From Thiohalocapsa sp. (GTDB lineage Bacteria > Pseudomonadota > Gammaproteobacteria > Chromatiales > Chromatiaceae), in assembly GCA_021736785.1 (NCBI GenBank), contig JAIPFF010000030.1, forward strand, positions 1-60,850: 60,850 nucleotides of DNA. The letters run 5' to 3'. The notes under the pieces are model-generated. The model saw only the letters and a program-made list of their open reading frames with translations. It was not told the DNA's origin and did no database searches. A program made the translations under genes and the position numbers. How positions within the stretch are numbered: position 1 is the stretch's first letter; every line of letters starts with the position of its first letter. This document shows positions 9,070-18,556 of the stretch, piece by piece.

Positions 9070-10078
9070 TCACGGCGAGGCAGTCCGGGATTCCTGCATT
9101 TGCAGCCGTGCGGCCAGGTCGCGCAGCCCCTCCAGATCGACACCGGTGGCACGGCGCCTGATCTCGTTCCAGAGACTGCTGTACTCCCGATATGTCTCGG
9201 CCATCTCGGCGGCCCAGCGATCGATGGCGACCACCGCGCCCAATGACAGCATCTCGTTGAACTGCGCGAGCTTCAGATCGCAGCAGCCCGCTGGCGGCAG
9301 GGACAGGAACGCGGGCCCGACTTGGTCGGCGCAGGCTGCATCGACGCTTTCGGGGTCGGCCTCGGCGTACTCCCAAACAAGGTCGAGATGCCGCTGCAGG
9401 ATGTCGGTCAGGGCCGTGGCCGACAGCGGTTTCAAAGCCACTTCGTCGAACGCCACCGCGTCGGGCAAATCAGCGGGCCGCTCCAGGGGCGCCGCCGAGA
9501 TCAGGACAATCGGCAGCGCCCGGTCTCGCTCGGATGCGCGCACACGGCGCAAAAAGTGAGCTCCGTGATCGCGGTGCCTCCCAGCCATGAGGCAACGACC
9601 GCATAGCGCGAATCGCCTTGGACCAGCAAAACTAAGACGATCGCCAGGACGAAGCCGAGCAGCGTCACCGCGAGATCATGCCGATGCTGCTGTTCGGTTA
9701 CGCGGGCATCCGGATCATGCAGCCGGACGCTGACCACCGGAAAGGTCTTGTCTTGAATGCGCACCACCGTCAGCACGCGTTGCTTCGGTGCAAGGGTCAG
9801 CGGGAAGATGGCCTCGGGTGTATGGATGACGTGCTCCGCGATCGGAACCCGTTGCCCGGCCTCGCTGCTGGCCAGCACTGCGCCGGTGTCGGCATCCACC
9901 GCGAAGAAGCGCACATCCCGCAAGCGCCATGTGCGCAGCACCAGCCAGCCGGGAGCCACATCAGGGCCGATGCAATGAGCGTTAGGAAGGTCAGCGCCGG
10001 GGGAACTACTCGACGACGGCGCGCTTTTGCCCGCGGGCATCGAGATCGAACCGGGCCGGACACGCTAAATCTCTGCAT
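9070..10078 (-). pseudogene. Decayed 7TMR-DISM hybrid histidine kinase/response regulator
   Basis: Three pieces of one gene family lie in order but in different frames with large internal losses. A signal-peptide-like stretch is read from about 10078 to 9960. The second half of a 7TMR-DISM extracellular domain follows (WRLRDVRFFAVDADTG, from about 9926), then one hydrophobic helix ending in a G-D-S-R-Y stretch near 9600. The next recognisable part, in another frame from about 9588, is the back half of a receiver domain (LPIVLISAAP, then the conserved KP near VALKPL) and the helical C-terminal tail typical of these hybrid kinases. The remaining six helices, HisKA, HATPase and the phosphorylated Asp are missing. 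The intact family usually exceeds 700 residues. This is a gene remnant and should not be annotated as a response regulator. Confidence 0.7.
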
Positions 10079-10672
10079 CGGCTCGCCACGGGACGGGATG
10101 GAAGGCAGCGACAGACAGGCATGGCTTGCGCAAGCCCGCGCCGTTCGCCGTCCGGACAAGAGATTGCGGTATCGCCACGGCGGCCGGACCCGGTACTTGG
10201 GGCCTTTGCGGCGTCTCCACTGCACTGATCGACATAATTCGTCTTGGCGTCCTTCTTCGTCCGGCCGGGCCAGGCCTGCTCTGCTTTTCGGCATACGGCC
10301 GTACGCGCCCGGACTCGGCGCCTTATTGCGCGCGTTGAATCCGCCGCGCGACGACACGATCGAGCGCATGCTCGCGACAACCGGCGCACGATCCGCCGAC
10401 GCTCAGAATGATGTCGTCGCTGCATGATTTGCCGGCGGGAAATGCGTACCATCGCAACTGCCCCGGCGACAGGCGTTCGGTTTTCGTTGTAAGTTGCCAC
10501 CTGACACTCGGATGATTATCGGGACACCGGAAGTCCCGGGCCAGCGCGCTCGCACCGGCAACGACCGCAGCACCGATGGCCGCCTAGCCGTTCTCGGGGC
10601 ACCCGGCGGTGCTTCGTCGCCGCAGCCAGCCATCCGCCGTTCCTGCAACTTGAACCGAGACTTCGCGTTTTG
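10079..10672. other. Gap without a recognisable gene
   Basis: About 590 bases between the start of the decayed kinase and the mechanosensitive channel gene. Short open frames exist on both strands, but none shows a domain, coherent codon bias or a good ribosome site. It probably contains the promoter of the channel gene and more eroded sequence from the kinase locus. No convincing -35/-10 pair was found. Confidence 0.5.
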
Positions 10673-13441
10673 ATGGCATTGCTCCCGCACGCCCGAGGCG
10701 GCGTCCTACGCATTGTGTTGCTCGCGCTTTTACCCGCGATGCTGACGGTTACCGCCGACGAAGCGGCAGGCTCCGGACCGCAAACCGCCGCGACAACGCA
10801 GCCCGCTCCGGCGGACTCCGCCGGGAACGGCTTCGCGCAGTCCCCACCCGAGGCGGCACTGGCCTTTGACCCCGCCCTCATCGGCTTGCCGGAGTTTCCG
10901 CTGCCGATGCGCACCTCCGACGATTTCCGAAATGCCTTGGACCTCATCGATCGGCGTGTCGCGGAAAGCAGCGCAATGCTCGACGCCGCGAGCGCGTCCG
11001 CTGCCGAGGCGGAAGCCGAAATCCAAGCCGTAGCGGATCAGGACGCCGATTCGAGCAAAGAAGGCGAGCCGTCCGGTGAAGGCAACGGGACGCTGGACCC
11101 GGAACGACAAGAAGGTGCCGGTGCCGAGCCTAGAAGCGACTCGTCCCGGCTCGAGGCGAAAATGGCTCGGCTGGAGCAGCGGATCGAGAAACTGCGAGAG
11201 CTGCGAATTGCCGTGCAGCGCAACGCGACACTGAGCGATCGATTGGCGGAAGCCGAGGACAGACGCGAGAAGCTGCGCAAGCAGGCCGAGGCGATCGAGG
11301 CCGACGGTTTCGAGCTAGAGCCTCCTTTCCCGGTGTCGCTGTTGGACCGGCTTCAGGCAAAGCTGGTGCTGAAGCAGGCCGTCGAGGCGGTCCAGGAGAC
11401 AGGGATCGCAACCGCCGAGCGACGCCGCGATGCCGTCGCGAGGGGGCTGAGCAATGCGGTGCGCGAGCGCCGTGCGGCGCGGAATCGAGTCAAAGACCTC
11501 GAATCCGAAGCCGACGCTTCGGCTGATCGCGAAGCGCTGGAAGAGGAGCTGGAGCTCGCCCGGCTGCGCGAACTGCTCATGCGTCAGCAACTGGCCGCAT
11601 CGGAGCGCACGGCGAAGTTGGCGCGTGCGGAAGATGATCTCGCGGAGGCCGAGCAAGGCCTCGTTTCCGAGCGCATTCGCTTCGTCGAAGCACAGGTCGT
11701 GCTGCCCCGGGACACCCTGGAGGACCAGCTCGCGCAACTTGCGGAAACCGAAGAAGCGATGCGGGCCGACATCGAGTCGCTGCAACTGCGCGGCGATCGG
11801 GCGGAAGCAGTGTTGTTTCGCGCTCAGCGCCGGCTGGCCAACACGGGCGCGGCTGAGGATAAGGCTGCATTGACGGAGTGGGTCGCAACCCGCCAAGCCG
11901 AGGTTGTCGCCGCCCGCACCAGCGTGGATAACCTGACACTCGCGATGGACCTTCTGTCGCGAATGCAAACACTCTGGGAACTGCGATACCAGCTGATGAG
12001 CGCTCCGGAATCGGTCGAGCTACCGGAGCTGCTGCGAGAGGTCACCGATGGCTTGTCGGAAGCGCGCCGCGAGAAAGAGAGCCTGGTCGAGCGGCTGAAC
12101 GCCCTGCGCTCGATCCAACTCGCCCAGGCTCGCCGCTCGCGCGAGCCGGGCCTGAGCGAAGATATGCGCGAGGCCATGTCGGTCCGCAGCGCGGCGCAAG
12201 AGTTGGCAGAGCTGCACGGGCGCGAATTGCTGGGGCGCCAGGATGATCTGATCTCGTTGCTTCAGGGCATGCGCCGTCAGCTCACCACCCAACTCGAGGC
12301 ACAAAATATTTCCCTGAAAATGCTTCGGGCGCAGGAAACCTTCGAGCGCTGGTGGGACGCGGAAGTCGTCGTGATCGACGATCAAAGCATCCGCGTGCGC
12401 GAGCTGGTCACCGCCGTTGCCATGTTCCTCGTGGTCCTGCTGGTGGTCTCGCTGATCCGCGCGGGCGCCCGCCGTGCCTTGCGGCGCCGAAAAGCGAAGA
12501 GTCCGAAGACCGAATACGGCGATCTGCGCCTTGCGCTGTCCGCCATTGCGGGCAATACCAGCCAGATCTTCGTCCTGATCGCGGCCTTCTACGTCGCTAT
12601 GACCTTCTCCGGCCTCGCGAGCCGGACGGTCGAGGGCTGGCTGTGGACGCTGCTGGTGATCGCCTTCTATGCCCAGCTCGGCATCTGGGCCAACGCGGCG
12701 ATGGTGGATTACTTCAACCGCCGGCGCACGCGCCAGGAGATGCGCGACCCGTCGACCGTGACCGGCTACGGCCTGCTGATGTTCTTCGTCCGGGTCGGCA
12801 TCTGGCTCGTCGTCGGCGTCTCGTTGCTGGCTTACTTCAGGTACCCGATCGCCGGTCTGGTCGGCGCGCTGGGCGTCGGCAGCCTGGCGGTGGCCTTCGC
12901 CGTCCAGAACATCCTCGGCGACGTCTTCAGCTCGATGGCCATCATCCTCGATAAGCCCTTCCGAGTCGGCGATTTCGTCAAGGCGGGCGAAACCCTGGGA
13001 GTGATCGAGCATATCGGCGTAAAGACCACGCGTATCCGCAGTCTTTCCGGCGAGCAAGTCGTGCTCTCCAACAGCGACTTGCTGAATAGCCGAATTCACA
13101 ATTACAAACAGTTCAAGGAACGGCGTGTCGTCTTCCGTCTCAGCGTGGTCTATCAAACGCCGCGGGACTTGCTCGAACGGATTCCGGGCATGCTGCGCGA
13201 GGCCATCGAAGCCGTGCCGCGGACGCGATTCGATCGCGCGCATTTCGTCGAATACGGTGATTTCGCCCTCGTCTTCGAGATCGTCTACTACGTCCTGAGT
13301 CCCGACTACGACATCTACATGGATAGCCAGCAGGCGATCAATCTGGGCATTCACCGGCGCTTCGAAGAGGCCGGTGTTTCCTTCGCCTATCCGACGCAGG
13401 AGCTGATTGTCCGACGATTGGCCCCATCCGCCGCGGTTTAG
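10673..13441 (+). CDS. Large mechanosensitive channel of the MscS/MscK family
   Basis: Tension-gated inner membrane channel that releases solutes on hypo-osmotic shock. From ATG at 10673 (a TTG lies one codon earlier) it is 922 residues. A signal peptide (to about 29) is followed by a periplasmic region of about 530 residues rich in Glu/Ala/Arg and predicted coiled coil, then several helices from about residue 575. The C-terminal MscS core has the pore helix rich in small residues (GLVGALGVGSLAVAFAVQNILGD), the beta-domain (DKPFRVGDFV, IRSLSGEQVVLSNSDLLNS) and a final alpha/beta domain. The long periplasmic part places it near MscK/MscM-type channels rather than short MscS. It is monocistronic here. 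The degraded reductase fragment lies antisense to its 3' end. Confidence 0.9.
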   Translation: MALLPHARGGVLRIVLLALLPAMLTVTADEAAGSGPQTAATTQPAPADSAGNGFAQSPPEAALAFDPALIGLPEFPLPMRTSDDFRNALDLIDRRVAESSAMLDAASASAAEAEAEIQAVADQDADSSKEGEPSGEGNGTLDPERQEGAGAEPRSDSSRLEAKMARLEQRIEKLRELRIAVQRNATLSDRLAEAEDRREKLRKQAEAIEADGFELEPPFPVSLLDRLQAKLVLKQAVEAVQETGIATAERRRDAVARGLSNAVRERRAARNRVKDLESEADASADREALEEELELARLRELLMRQQLAASERTAKLARAEDDLAEAEQGLVSERIRFVEAQVVLPRDTLEDQLAQLAETEEAMRADIESLQLRGDRAEAVLFRAQRRLANTGAAEDKAALTEWVATRQAEVVAARTSVDNLTLAMDLLSRMQTLWELRYQLMSAPESVELPELLREVTDGLSEARREKESLVERLNALRSIQLAQARRSREPGLSEDMREAMSVRSAAQELAELHGRELLGRQDDLISLLQGMRRQLTTQLEAQNISLKMLRAQETFERWWDAEVVVIDDQSIRVRELVTAVAMFLVVLLVVSLIRAGARRALRRRKAKSPKTEYGDLRLALSAIAGNTSQIFVLIAAFYVAMTFSGLASRTVEGWLWTLLVIAFYAQLGIWANAAMVDYFNRRRTRQEMRDPSTVTGYGLLMFFVRVGIWLVVGVSLLAYFRYPIAGLVGALGVGSLAVAFAVQNILGDVFSSMAIILDKPFRVGDFVKAGETLGVIEHIGVKTTRIRSLSGEQVVLSNSDLLNSRIHNYKQFKERRVVFRLSVVYQTPRDLLERIPGMLREAIEAVPRTRFDRAHFVEYGDFALVFEIVYYVLSPDYDIYMDSQQAINLGIHRRFEEAGVSFAYPTQELIVRRLAPSAAV

Positions 13442-13464
13442 CGCGCGGCCCGCGCGCCGAGCCC

Positions 13465-14027
13465 GACGGGGAGCGGCCGAGCTCCGCACGATTCTCGACG
13501 ACGCGCCATGGCCGCCAAAGCGAGCGCAGCGGCCGCGCGATGCGGAAATAGAAGAACAACAGAATCAACAAGGCGAGATAGAGCACGACAGCGACGCGCA
13601 TGGGCAGCATCTGGGAATAGCGCCCCGCCCCGAGGATATGCAACGCCGCCAACGCCAGAACCGCGATCGCGAGCATCCCATGGGTGATCTGCCAGACTTC
13701 GTAAGGAATCCGCAGCCCTTTGCGCCAAACGGACAGCACGATCAGCAGCACGGTCGCGAGCACGGCGAGGATGCCGAGCCTGATGGCCGGGGGCACCGCC
13801 GGTCCCGGCAGCAGCATCTGCCACGGGTAGCCGGCGGGGAGCAGGATCAGCGGATGAATCAGCACCAACAGGAGCGCGACGACCGCGATCTGCTTGTGCA
13901 CCAAATGCAGGGCATCGAGTCCCGCGTGGCGCCGGTCAAGACCTGGCGCACCCGCCGGTGCCGTCTTGACCGATATCGGGTGGCTGTATAGTCTCGTGAC
14001 GGCGCTTCGCCGACAAAACCGGGGCAA
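13465..14027 (-). pseudogene. Fragment of a ferric-reductase-like transmembrane oxidoreductase
   Basis: The middle of this frame reads as haem-binding helices of the ferric reductase-like family. It contains HLVHKQIAVVALLLVLIHPL, the helix pair around VWQITHGMLAIAVLALAALH with spaced histidines, and a final helix followed by RPWRVVENRAELGRS. In intact proteins that last motif enters the FAD-binding domain. Here homology stops at once, about 25 bases from the end of the MscS gene, and the rest is Arg/Pro-rich sequence antisense to that gene. The N-terminus also lacks the first helices. Both ends are therefore missing, and the FAD and NAD domains are absent. It is best read as a pseudogene; a small haem protein with a new role is possible but less likely. 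Confidence 0.6.
13966..13992 (+). promoter_or_regulatory. Candidate sigma-70 promoter for the V/A-ATPase operon
   Basis: A TTGACC (13966-13971) is followed after 15 bases by TATAGT (13987-13992). Both hexamers match the sigma-70 consensus at five of six bases, though the spacer is shorter than the optimal 17. It lies about 210 bases before the first ATPase gene and on the correct strand, in otherwise very GC-rich DNA. No operator was recognised. Confidence 0.4.
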
Positions 14028-14198
14028 GCGTCCCTGTTTGCTGGAAAAATTGCCCGAGGCGATCCCCGGCCAGGCCCTCGACCCAATCCGGCGCGGCGGC
14101 GCCCCGGACGGGGCGCGGCAACCCCCGGATCATTGCGCGCGGCCGACTTGCGCGACACGCCGCAAGTCCATTCAACAGTGCGCGGCGAAGGAGGCTGT

Positions 14199-15596
14199 AT
14201 GGCGCAGACGCTGACCCGCTATACCGACGTCATCGAGATCGTCGGCGATATCCTGAAGGTGCGCATCGCAACCGCCGGCCAGGAAGCACCCGCGATCGCC
14301 TATGACGACCTTGCCCTTGTCGAGGGTGTCGACGGCTTCCGCTCATTGGCACGGGTGATCAAGATCGACCGCGACGCCGTCGCGCTGCAGGTGTTCTCGG
14401 GCACCAAGGGCGTATCGACCGCCTCCACCGTGCAGTTCCTCGGTCACTCCATGCGCGCCACCTACTCGGCGAACATCCTGGGCCGCGTCTTCCGCGGCGA
14501 CGGCGAGCTGCTCGACACCGGACCCGAGCTTGCGGACGAGCCCAAGATCGCGACCGGCGGCCCGTCGGTAAATCCGGCGCGGCGGGTGCTGGCCTCGAAG
14601 ATGATCCGCACCGACGTGCCGATGATCGACGTCTTCAATTCGCTGGCCGAGAGTCAGAAGATCCCGATCTTCTCCGTCGCGGGCGAGCCCTACAACCAGC
14701 TTCTGGCCCGTATCGGCATCCAGGCCGATGCCGACATCATCGTCTTCGGCGGACTCGGCCTGATCTTCGACGACTACTACTACTTCCGGCGCGAGTTCGA
14801 GGACGCCGGCATCTTCCCGCGCACGGTGATGTTCGTGAACCTGTCCGCGGACCCGGTGGTGGAGCGGCTGCTGGTGCCGGACATGGCCCTGGCCGTCGCC
14901 GAGAAATTCGCGCTGGAAGAAGGCAAGCGCGTCCTGGTGCTGCTGACCGACATGACCGCCTACGCCGACGCGATGAAGGAGGTCGGCATCGCCATGGAAT
15001 CGGTCCCGTCCAACCGCGGCTACATGGGCGACCTCTACTCCCAGATGGCGCGCCGCTACGAAAAAGCGGCCGACTACCGCGAGGGCGGCTCCCTGACCAT
15101 TCTCACGGTCACGACGATGCCCGGCGGCGACGTGACCCACCCCGTGCCGGACAACACCGGCTACATCACCGAGGGCCAATTTTATCTGCACAATGGCGTG
15201 CTCGACCCCTTCGGCAGCCTGTCGCGGCTGAAGCAGCATGTCATCGGCAAGGTCACGCGCGAGGACCACGGCCAGGTCATGAACACCATGATCCGCTTCT
15301 ACTCCGGCGCCAGGGATGCGCAGCAGAAGCAGGCGATGGCCTTCGAGCTGAACGAGTTCGACCACAAGCTGCTGCGCTTCGGCGAATTGTTCCGCGAGCG
15401 ATTTATGGACATCAATGTGAGCCTACCGCTGGAGGAGGCGCTGGATCTGTGCTGGCAGACCATGGCCGAGTGCTTCGAGCCGGAGGAGCTACTGATGAAG
15501 CAGCAGCTGATCGATCGCTATTTCCCGCGTTCCGAATTGCCCGACGCGCGCGACGCCGCGGCGCCCGCGTCGGACGTCGCCCAGCCCCTTGTCTGA
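14199..15596 (+). CDS. atpB: V/A-type ATP synthase/ATPase subunit B
   Basis: Non-catalytic nucleotide-binding subunit of the A3B3 head of a V/A-type rotary ATPase. ATG at 14199 is preceded by a strong GAAGGAGG ribosome site (14187-14194), giving 465 residues, normal for the family. Family features include the N-terminal beta-barrel (YTDVIEIVGDILKV), the GRVFRGDGELLDTGP segment, IPIFSVAGEPYNQLLARI, and the arginine-containing stretch GSLTILTVTTMPGGDVTHPVPDNTGYITEGQ. A canonical Walker A lysine is absent, as expected for subunit B. It is the first gene of the operon here, although B usually follows A. The C-terminus ends in an Ala/Asp/Pro tail. Confidence 0.95.
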   Translation: MAQTLTRYTDVIEIVGDILKVRIATAGQEAPAIAYDDLALVEGVDGFRSLARVIKIDRDAVALQVFSGTKGVSTASTVQFLGHSMRATYSANILGRVFRGDGELLDTGPELADEPKIATGGPSVNPARRVLASKMIRTDVPMIDVFNSLAESQKIPIFSVAGEPYNQLLARIGIQADADIIVFGGLGLIFDDYYYFRREFEDAGIFPRTVMFVNLSADPVVERLLVPDMALAVAEKFALEEGKRVLVLLTDMTAYADAMKEVGIAMESVPSNRGYMGDLYSQMARRYEKAADYREGGSLTILTVTTMPGGDVTHPVPDNTGYITEGQFYLHNGVLDPFGSLSRLKQHVIGKVTREDHGQVMNTMIRFYSGARDAQQKQAMAFELNEFDHKLLRFGELFRERFMDINVSLPLEEALDLCWQTMAECFEPEELLMKQQLIDRYFPRSELPDARDAAAPASDVAQPLV

Positions 15597-15646
15597 ACAA
15601 CACCCTAGCCTGAACAACACGCTAGTCTGAACAGGGCACGCCGGAC

Positions 15647-16252
15647 ATGGCCAAGGTCTCGCTCAACAAGTCGTCTCTGTCGCTGCAGACGCAACAGCTC
15701 AAGAGCTACCGGCAGTTCCTGCCGTCTCTGGACATGAAGCGCAAGCAGCTGATGGGCGAGCGCGCCCGGGCGCAGGCCGAGCGGCGCGCGCTCGACGAGA
15801 GGCTGGCGGCGGCGCGCCGGCGCGTTGCCGAATCTCTGCCGATGATCGCCAACGACGAGCTTGACCTCGACGGACTGATACGCCTCGAGCGGGTCGAGCT
15901 CGGCCGCGAGAACGTCATGGGCACCTGGCTGCCGACGATCGGTGCGCTCGAAGTCGCGGTCCGTCCCTACGGCTATCTTTCCAAACCCCATTGGCTCGAG
16001 CCCCTGATCGAGGCGTTGACCGACAGTGCTCGGCTGCGCGTGGAGGCCATGGTCGCGGATCGGCGGGTGGCGCTGCTGGAGGCGGCGGTGCGTACCGTGA
16101 CCCAGCGCGTGAATCTGTTCGACAAGGTACTGATCCCGCGGACACGCGAGAACATCAAGCGCATCCGCATCGCCCTTTCCGATGCCGAGCGCGCCGCGGT
16201 GGTGCGCTCCAAGATCGCGAAGAAGAAGCGCGCCGCGGAGGGGCTCGACTAG
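15647..16252 (+). CDS. atpD: V/A-type ATPase central stalk subunit D
   Basis: Rotor shaft subunit of 201 residues that links the catalytic head to the membrane ring. It is almost wholly alpha-helical. It starts with the family motif VSLNKSSLSLQTQQLKSY and ends with VNLFDKVLIPRTRENIKRIRIALSDAERAAVVRSKIAKKKR, a typical two-helix coiled-coil signature (motif given in parts: VNLFDKVLIPR, ENIKRIRIAL, IAKKKR). It begins 50 bases after atpB, and its TAG lies one base before the ATG of atpI. The gene for subunit F, its usual stalk partner, was not found in the operon. Confidence 0.93.
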   Translation: MAKVSLNKSSLSLQTQQLKSYRQFLPSLDMKRKQLMGERARAQAERRALDERLAAARRRVAESLPMIANDELDLDGLIRLERVELGRENVMGTWLPTIGALEVAVRPYGYLSKPHWLEPLIEALTDSARLRVEAMVADRRVALLEAAVRTVTQRVNLFDKVLIPRTRENIKRIRIALSDAERAAVVRSKIAKKKRAAEGLD

Positions 16253-16253
16253 C

Positions 16254-18101
16254 ATGGCCATCGAACGCCTGAAGCGCCTGTCGCTGGTCGGCACCGAGCA
16301 CCGCAAGCAGGCAGTACTGGATCGCCTGCAGGAACTCGGCTGCCTGCACCTAGTGCCCCTCGCGCCGACGCCGCAGGAGCCCGAGAAGCTGCCGCCGGAG
16401 CACGCGGTCGACGCCCGAAAGGCGCTGCGCTACTTGCTCGACGAGCCGCAGAAGCGCCGCCAGGTGCGCGCCCCGGACGGGACAGGCCCCGAAGGCTCGG
16501 CCCGGGCAGGCTTCGATATCGCCGCCACGGTGCAGCAGGTGCTCGCCAACAAGGACCGGATGCGCGCCACCCTCGACCGCCGCGATGCGCTGGCCCAGCG
16601 CGCCGAGGACTTGGCCCCCTGGGGCGACTTCACGCTGCCGCCGGCGGATGCCCTGGCCGGGCGCAAGCTCTGGTTCTACTGCCTGCCGTTGCGTCAGCTG
16701 AGCGCGCTGCAAGCCCTGGACCTGCCCTGGCAGATCGTCCACCGCGACAATCGCCAGGCCTTCTTGGTCGTCATCGCCGCCGAGGAGCCGCCGCCGGACG
16801 CCTTGCCTGTGCCGCGCGTGCACACCGGGGCCCTCTCCCTGCACGAGGTCGAGCAGCAACTGGAGGCGGCCGAGCTGGCGCTGGAAGAAGTCGAGGCCGA
16901 GCGGCGCGCGCTGACCCGCTGGATATATCTGCTCACCAAGCACTTCGCCCGCGCCGAAGACCAGGCCGTGCTGCGCCACGCGCAGAGCCAAACCCGCGAC
17001 ATCGACGGCCTGTTCGCGGTGCAGGGCTGGGTCGGTGTCTCGCGGGTGGCGGCGGTGGAGGCGCTGGCCGAAGACGAAGGTCTCGCGCTGCTGATCGAGG
17101 ATCCGGCGCCCGGCGACGCGCCGCCGACGCTGCTGACCAACCCGGAGCGCCTGGGTGCAGGGGAAGACCTGGTGGGCTTCTACCAGATGCCCGCCTACGA
17201 CAGCTTCGACCCGAGCCGGGTGCTGTTCTTCTCCTTCGCGATCTTTTTCGCGATGATCCTCTCCGACGCCGGCTACGCCGCGCTGCTGGGGCTCGGGCTG
17301 CTGCTGTTCCGGCGCAAGCTCGGCGCGTCCGCCGGCGGGCGCAGGTTCCTGGTGCTGGGCAGTGCCATCGCCGCGGCATCGTTCGCCTGGGGTGTCGCCG
17401 TCGGCAGCTATTTCGGCTTCGCGCCGCCGCCCGACAGCCTGCCGGGGCGCCTCGACGTGCTCGATTTGAACGACTTCGAGACCATGATGCGCCTGTCCGT
17501 GGGTGTCGGCGTGCTGCACTTGGTGCTGGCGAACCTGGTGCGCATCGGCAATCTCTGGCCGCGATTGCAGGCGCTGGTGCCGGTCGGCTGGATCCTGGTC
17601 GCGGTCGGCGGCTTCACGCTCTGGCTGGCCCTCGCGGCCGCGGATCAGGGCGCCGCTGCAGCGCTCGCCCAGACCGTCGGCTACGGCGGCATCGGCATCG
17701 GCCTGGCGCTGGTGTTCTTCGCCGCCGGCACGCGGCCGATCACCGGAGCGGGCTCGGTGCTGATGCGCGGCGTCGACGGCCTGCTGGCGCTGACGCAGGT
17801 CACCAAGATCTTCGGCGACACCCTGTCTTACCTGCGGCTGTTCGCCCTGGGGCTCGCCTCCGCGTCGCTGGCGCTGACCTTCAACGACTTGGCCGCACAA
17901 GTGGGCGCGCAGGTGCCGGGCCTCGGCCTGCTGCTGCAGATCCTGCTGCTCCTGATCGGCCACGGTCTCAATATGGCGCTCGGCCTGGTGAGTGGCGTCG
18001 TCCACGGCCTGCGGCTCAACTACATCGAGTTCTATAACTGGGCCTTGTCCGGCGAGGGCTATCCCTTCCGACCCTTCAAGAAGACGGAGCTAACGGAATG
18101 A
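16254..18101 (+). CDS. atpI: V/A-type ATPase membrane subunit I (a-subunit equivalent)
   Basis: The membrane stator that forms the ion half-channels. It has 615 residues, with a hydrophilic N-terminal arm (about 1-320) and a membrane half of about seven helices (about 320-610). The arginine that faces the ring carboxylate is visible in the motif DTLSYLRLFALG. The chain ends in the conserved LNYIEFYNWALSGEGYPFRPF (in parts: LNYIEFYNW, GEGYPFRPF). ATG at 16254 follows the atpD stop by one base, and the 3' end overlaps the atpK start by four bases (18098-18101). Tight packing indicates one transcript and coupled translation of the membrane subunits. Confidence 0.93.
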   Translation: MAIERLKRLSLVGTEHRKQAVLDRLQELGCLHLVPLAPTPQEPEKLPPEHAVDARKALRYLLDEPQKRRQVRAPDGTGPEGSARAGFDIAATVQQVLANKDRMRATLDRRDALAQRAEDLAPWGDFTLPPADALAGRKLWFYCLPLRQLSALQALDLPWQIVHRDNRQAFLVVIAAEEPPPDALPVPRVHTGALSLHEVEQQLEAAELALEEVEAERRALTRWIYLLTKHFARAEDQAVLRHAQSQTRDIDGLFAVQGWVGVSRVAAVEALAEDEGLALLIEDPAPGDAPPTLLTNPERLGAGEDLVGFYQMPAYDSFDPSRVLFFSFAIFFAMILSDAGYAALLGLGLLLFRRKLGASAGGRRFLVLGSAIAAASFAWGVAVGSYFGFAPPPDSLPGRLDVLDLNDFETMMRLSVGVGVLHLVLANLVRIGNLWPRLQALVPVGWILVAVGGFTLWLALAAADQGAAAALAQTVGYGGIGIGLALVFFAAGTRPITGAGSVLMRGVDGLLALTQVTKIFGDTLSYLRLFALGLASASLALTFNDLAAQVGAQVPGLGLLLQILLLLIGHGLNMALGLVSGVVHGLRLNYIEFYNWALSGEGYPFRPFKKTELTE

Positions 18102-18544
18102 ACGAGTTCGTTATTGCGCTCGGCTGGACCGGCATGTTCGGCGCCCTGGCATTGGGCGCCATCGGCAGCATCGTCGGCTGCGCCATCGCCGGACAGGCGG
18201 CCATCGGCGCCATGGTGGATACCGAGTCCGGCCAGGGCCGCTATCTCGGTGTTTCGGTGATGCCGTCCACCGGCGTCATCTACGGCATCGTGATCATGTT
18301 CACCTTGCAGCGCGACGTCACCGCCACATCGGCGCCGGGCATTTTCGGCATCGGGCTGCTGGCCGGCATCGCCCTGCTCTACGCCGGCATTCTGCAGGGA
18401 CGCGCCTGTGCCTCCGCCATCCAGGCCATGAAGGTCAAGCCGGAGATCTTCGGCCTGTCCCTGGCCCCGGCGGCCATCGTCGAAGGCTTCACGGTCTTCG
18501 TCTTCGTCTTCGCGCTGGTGCTCGCCGGCAATATTCCGGCCTGA
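18098..18544 (+). CDS. atpK: V/A-type ATPase rotor ring subunit K (c-subunit, four-helix type)
   Basis: Proteolipid of 148 residues made of two helical hairpins. Only the second hairpin keeps the ion-binding carboxylate: Glu129 in APAAIVEGF. The equivalent position in the first hairpin (MPSTGVIYG) is Ile61. A glutamine, Gln100 (GILQGR), lies 29 residues before Glu129, the same spacing as the Gln/Glu pair that binds Na+ in Enterococcus hirae NtpK. In the first hairpin the common PxTQ motif reads PSTG, so one Na+ ligand is lost. Coupling ion (Na+ or H+) is therefore undecided. The ATG overlaps the atpI stop. Confidence 0.93.
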   Translation: MNEFVIALGWTGMFGALALGAIGSIVGCAIAGQAAIGAMVDTESGQGRYLGVSVMPSTGVIYGIVIMFTLQRDVTATSAPGIFGIGLLAGIALLYAGILQGRACASAIQAMKVKPEIFGLSLAPAAIVEGFTVFVFVFALVLAGNIPA

Positions 18545-18556
18545 GGTTAAGCCACC

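Noticed and set aside
9070-9588. Stand-alone response regulator on the minus strand
   Set aside because: The first half of the receiver, including the phosphorylated Asp, is missing, and sensor fragments lie just upstream in another frame; it is a pseudogene part.
12020-13489. Open frame of 489 codons on the minus strand inside the MscS gene
   Set aside because: Shadow of the MscS coding strand with Asp/His/Gln bias and no recognisable motif.
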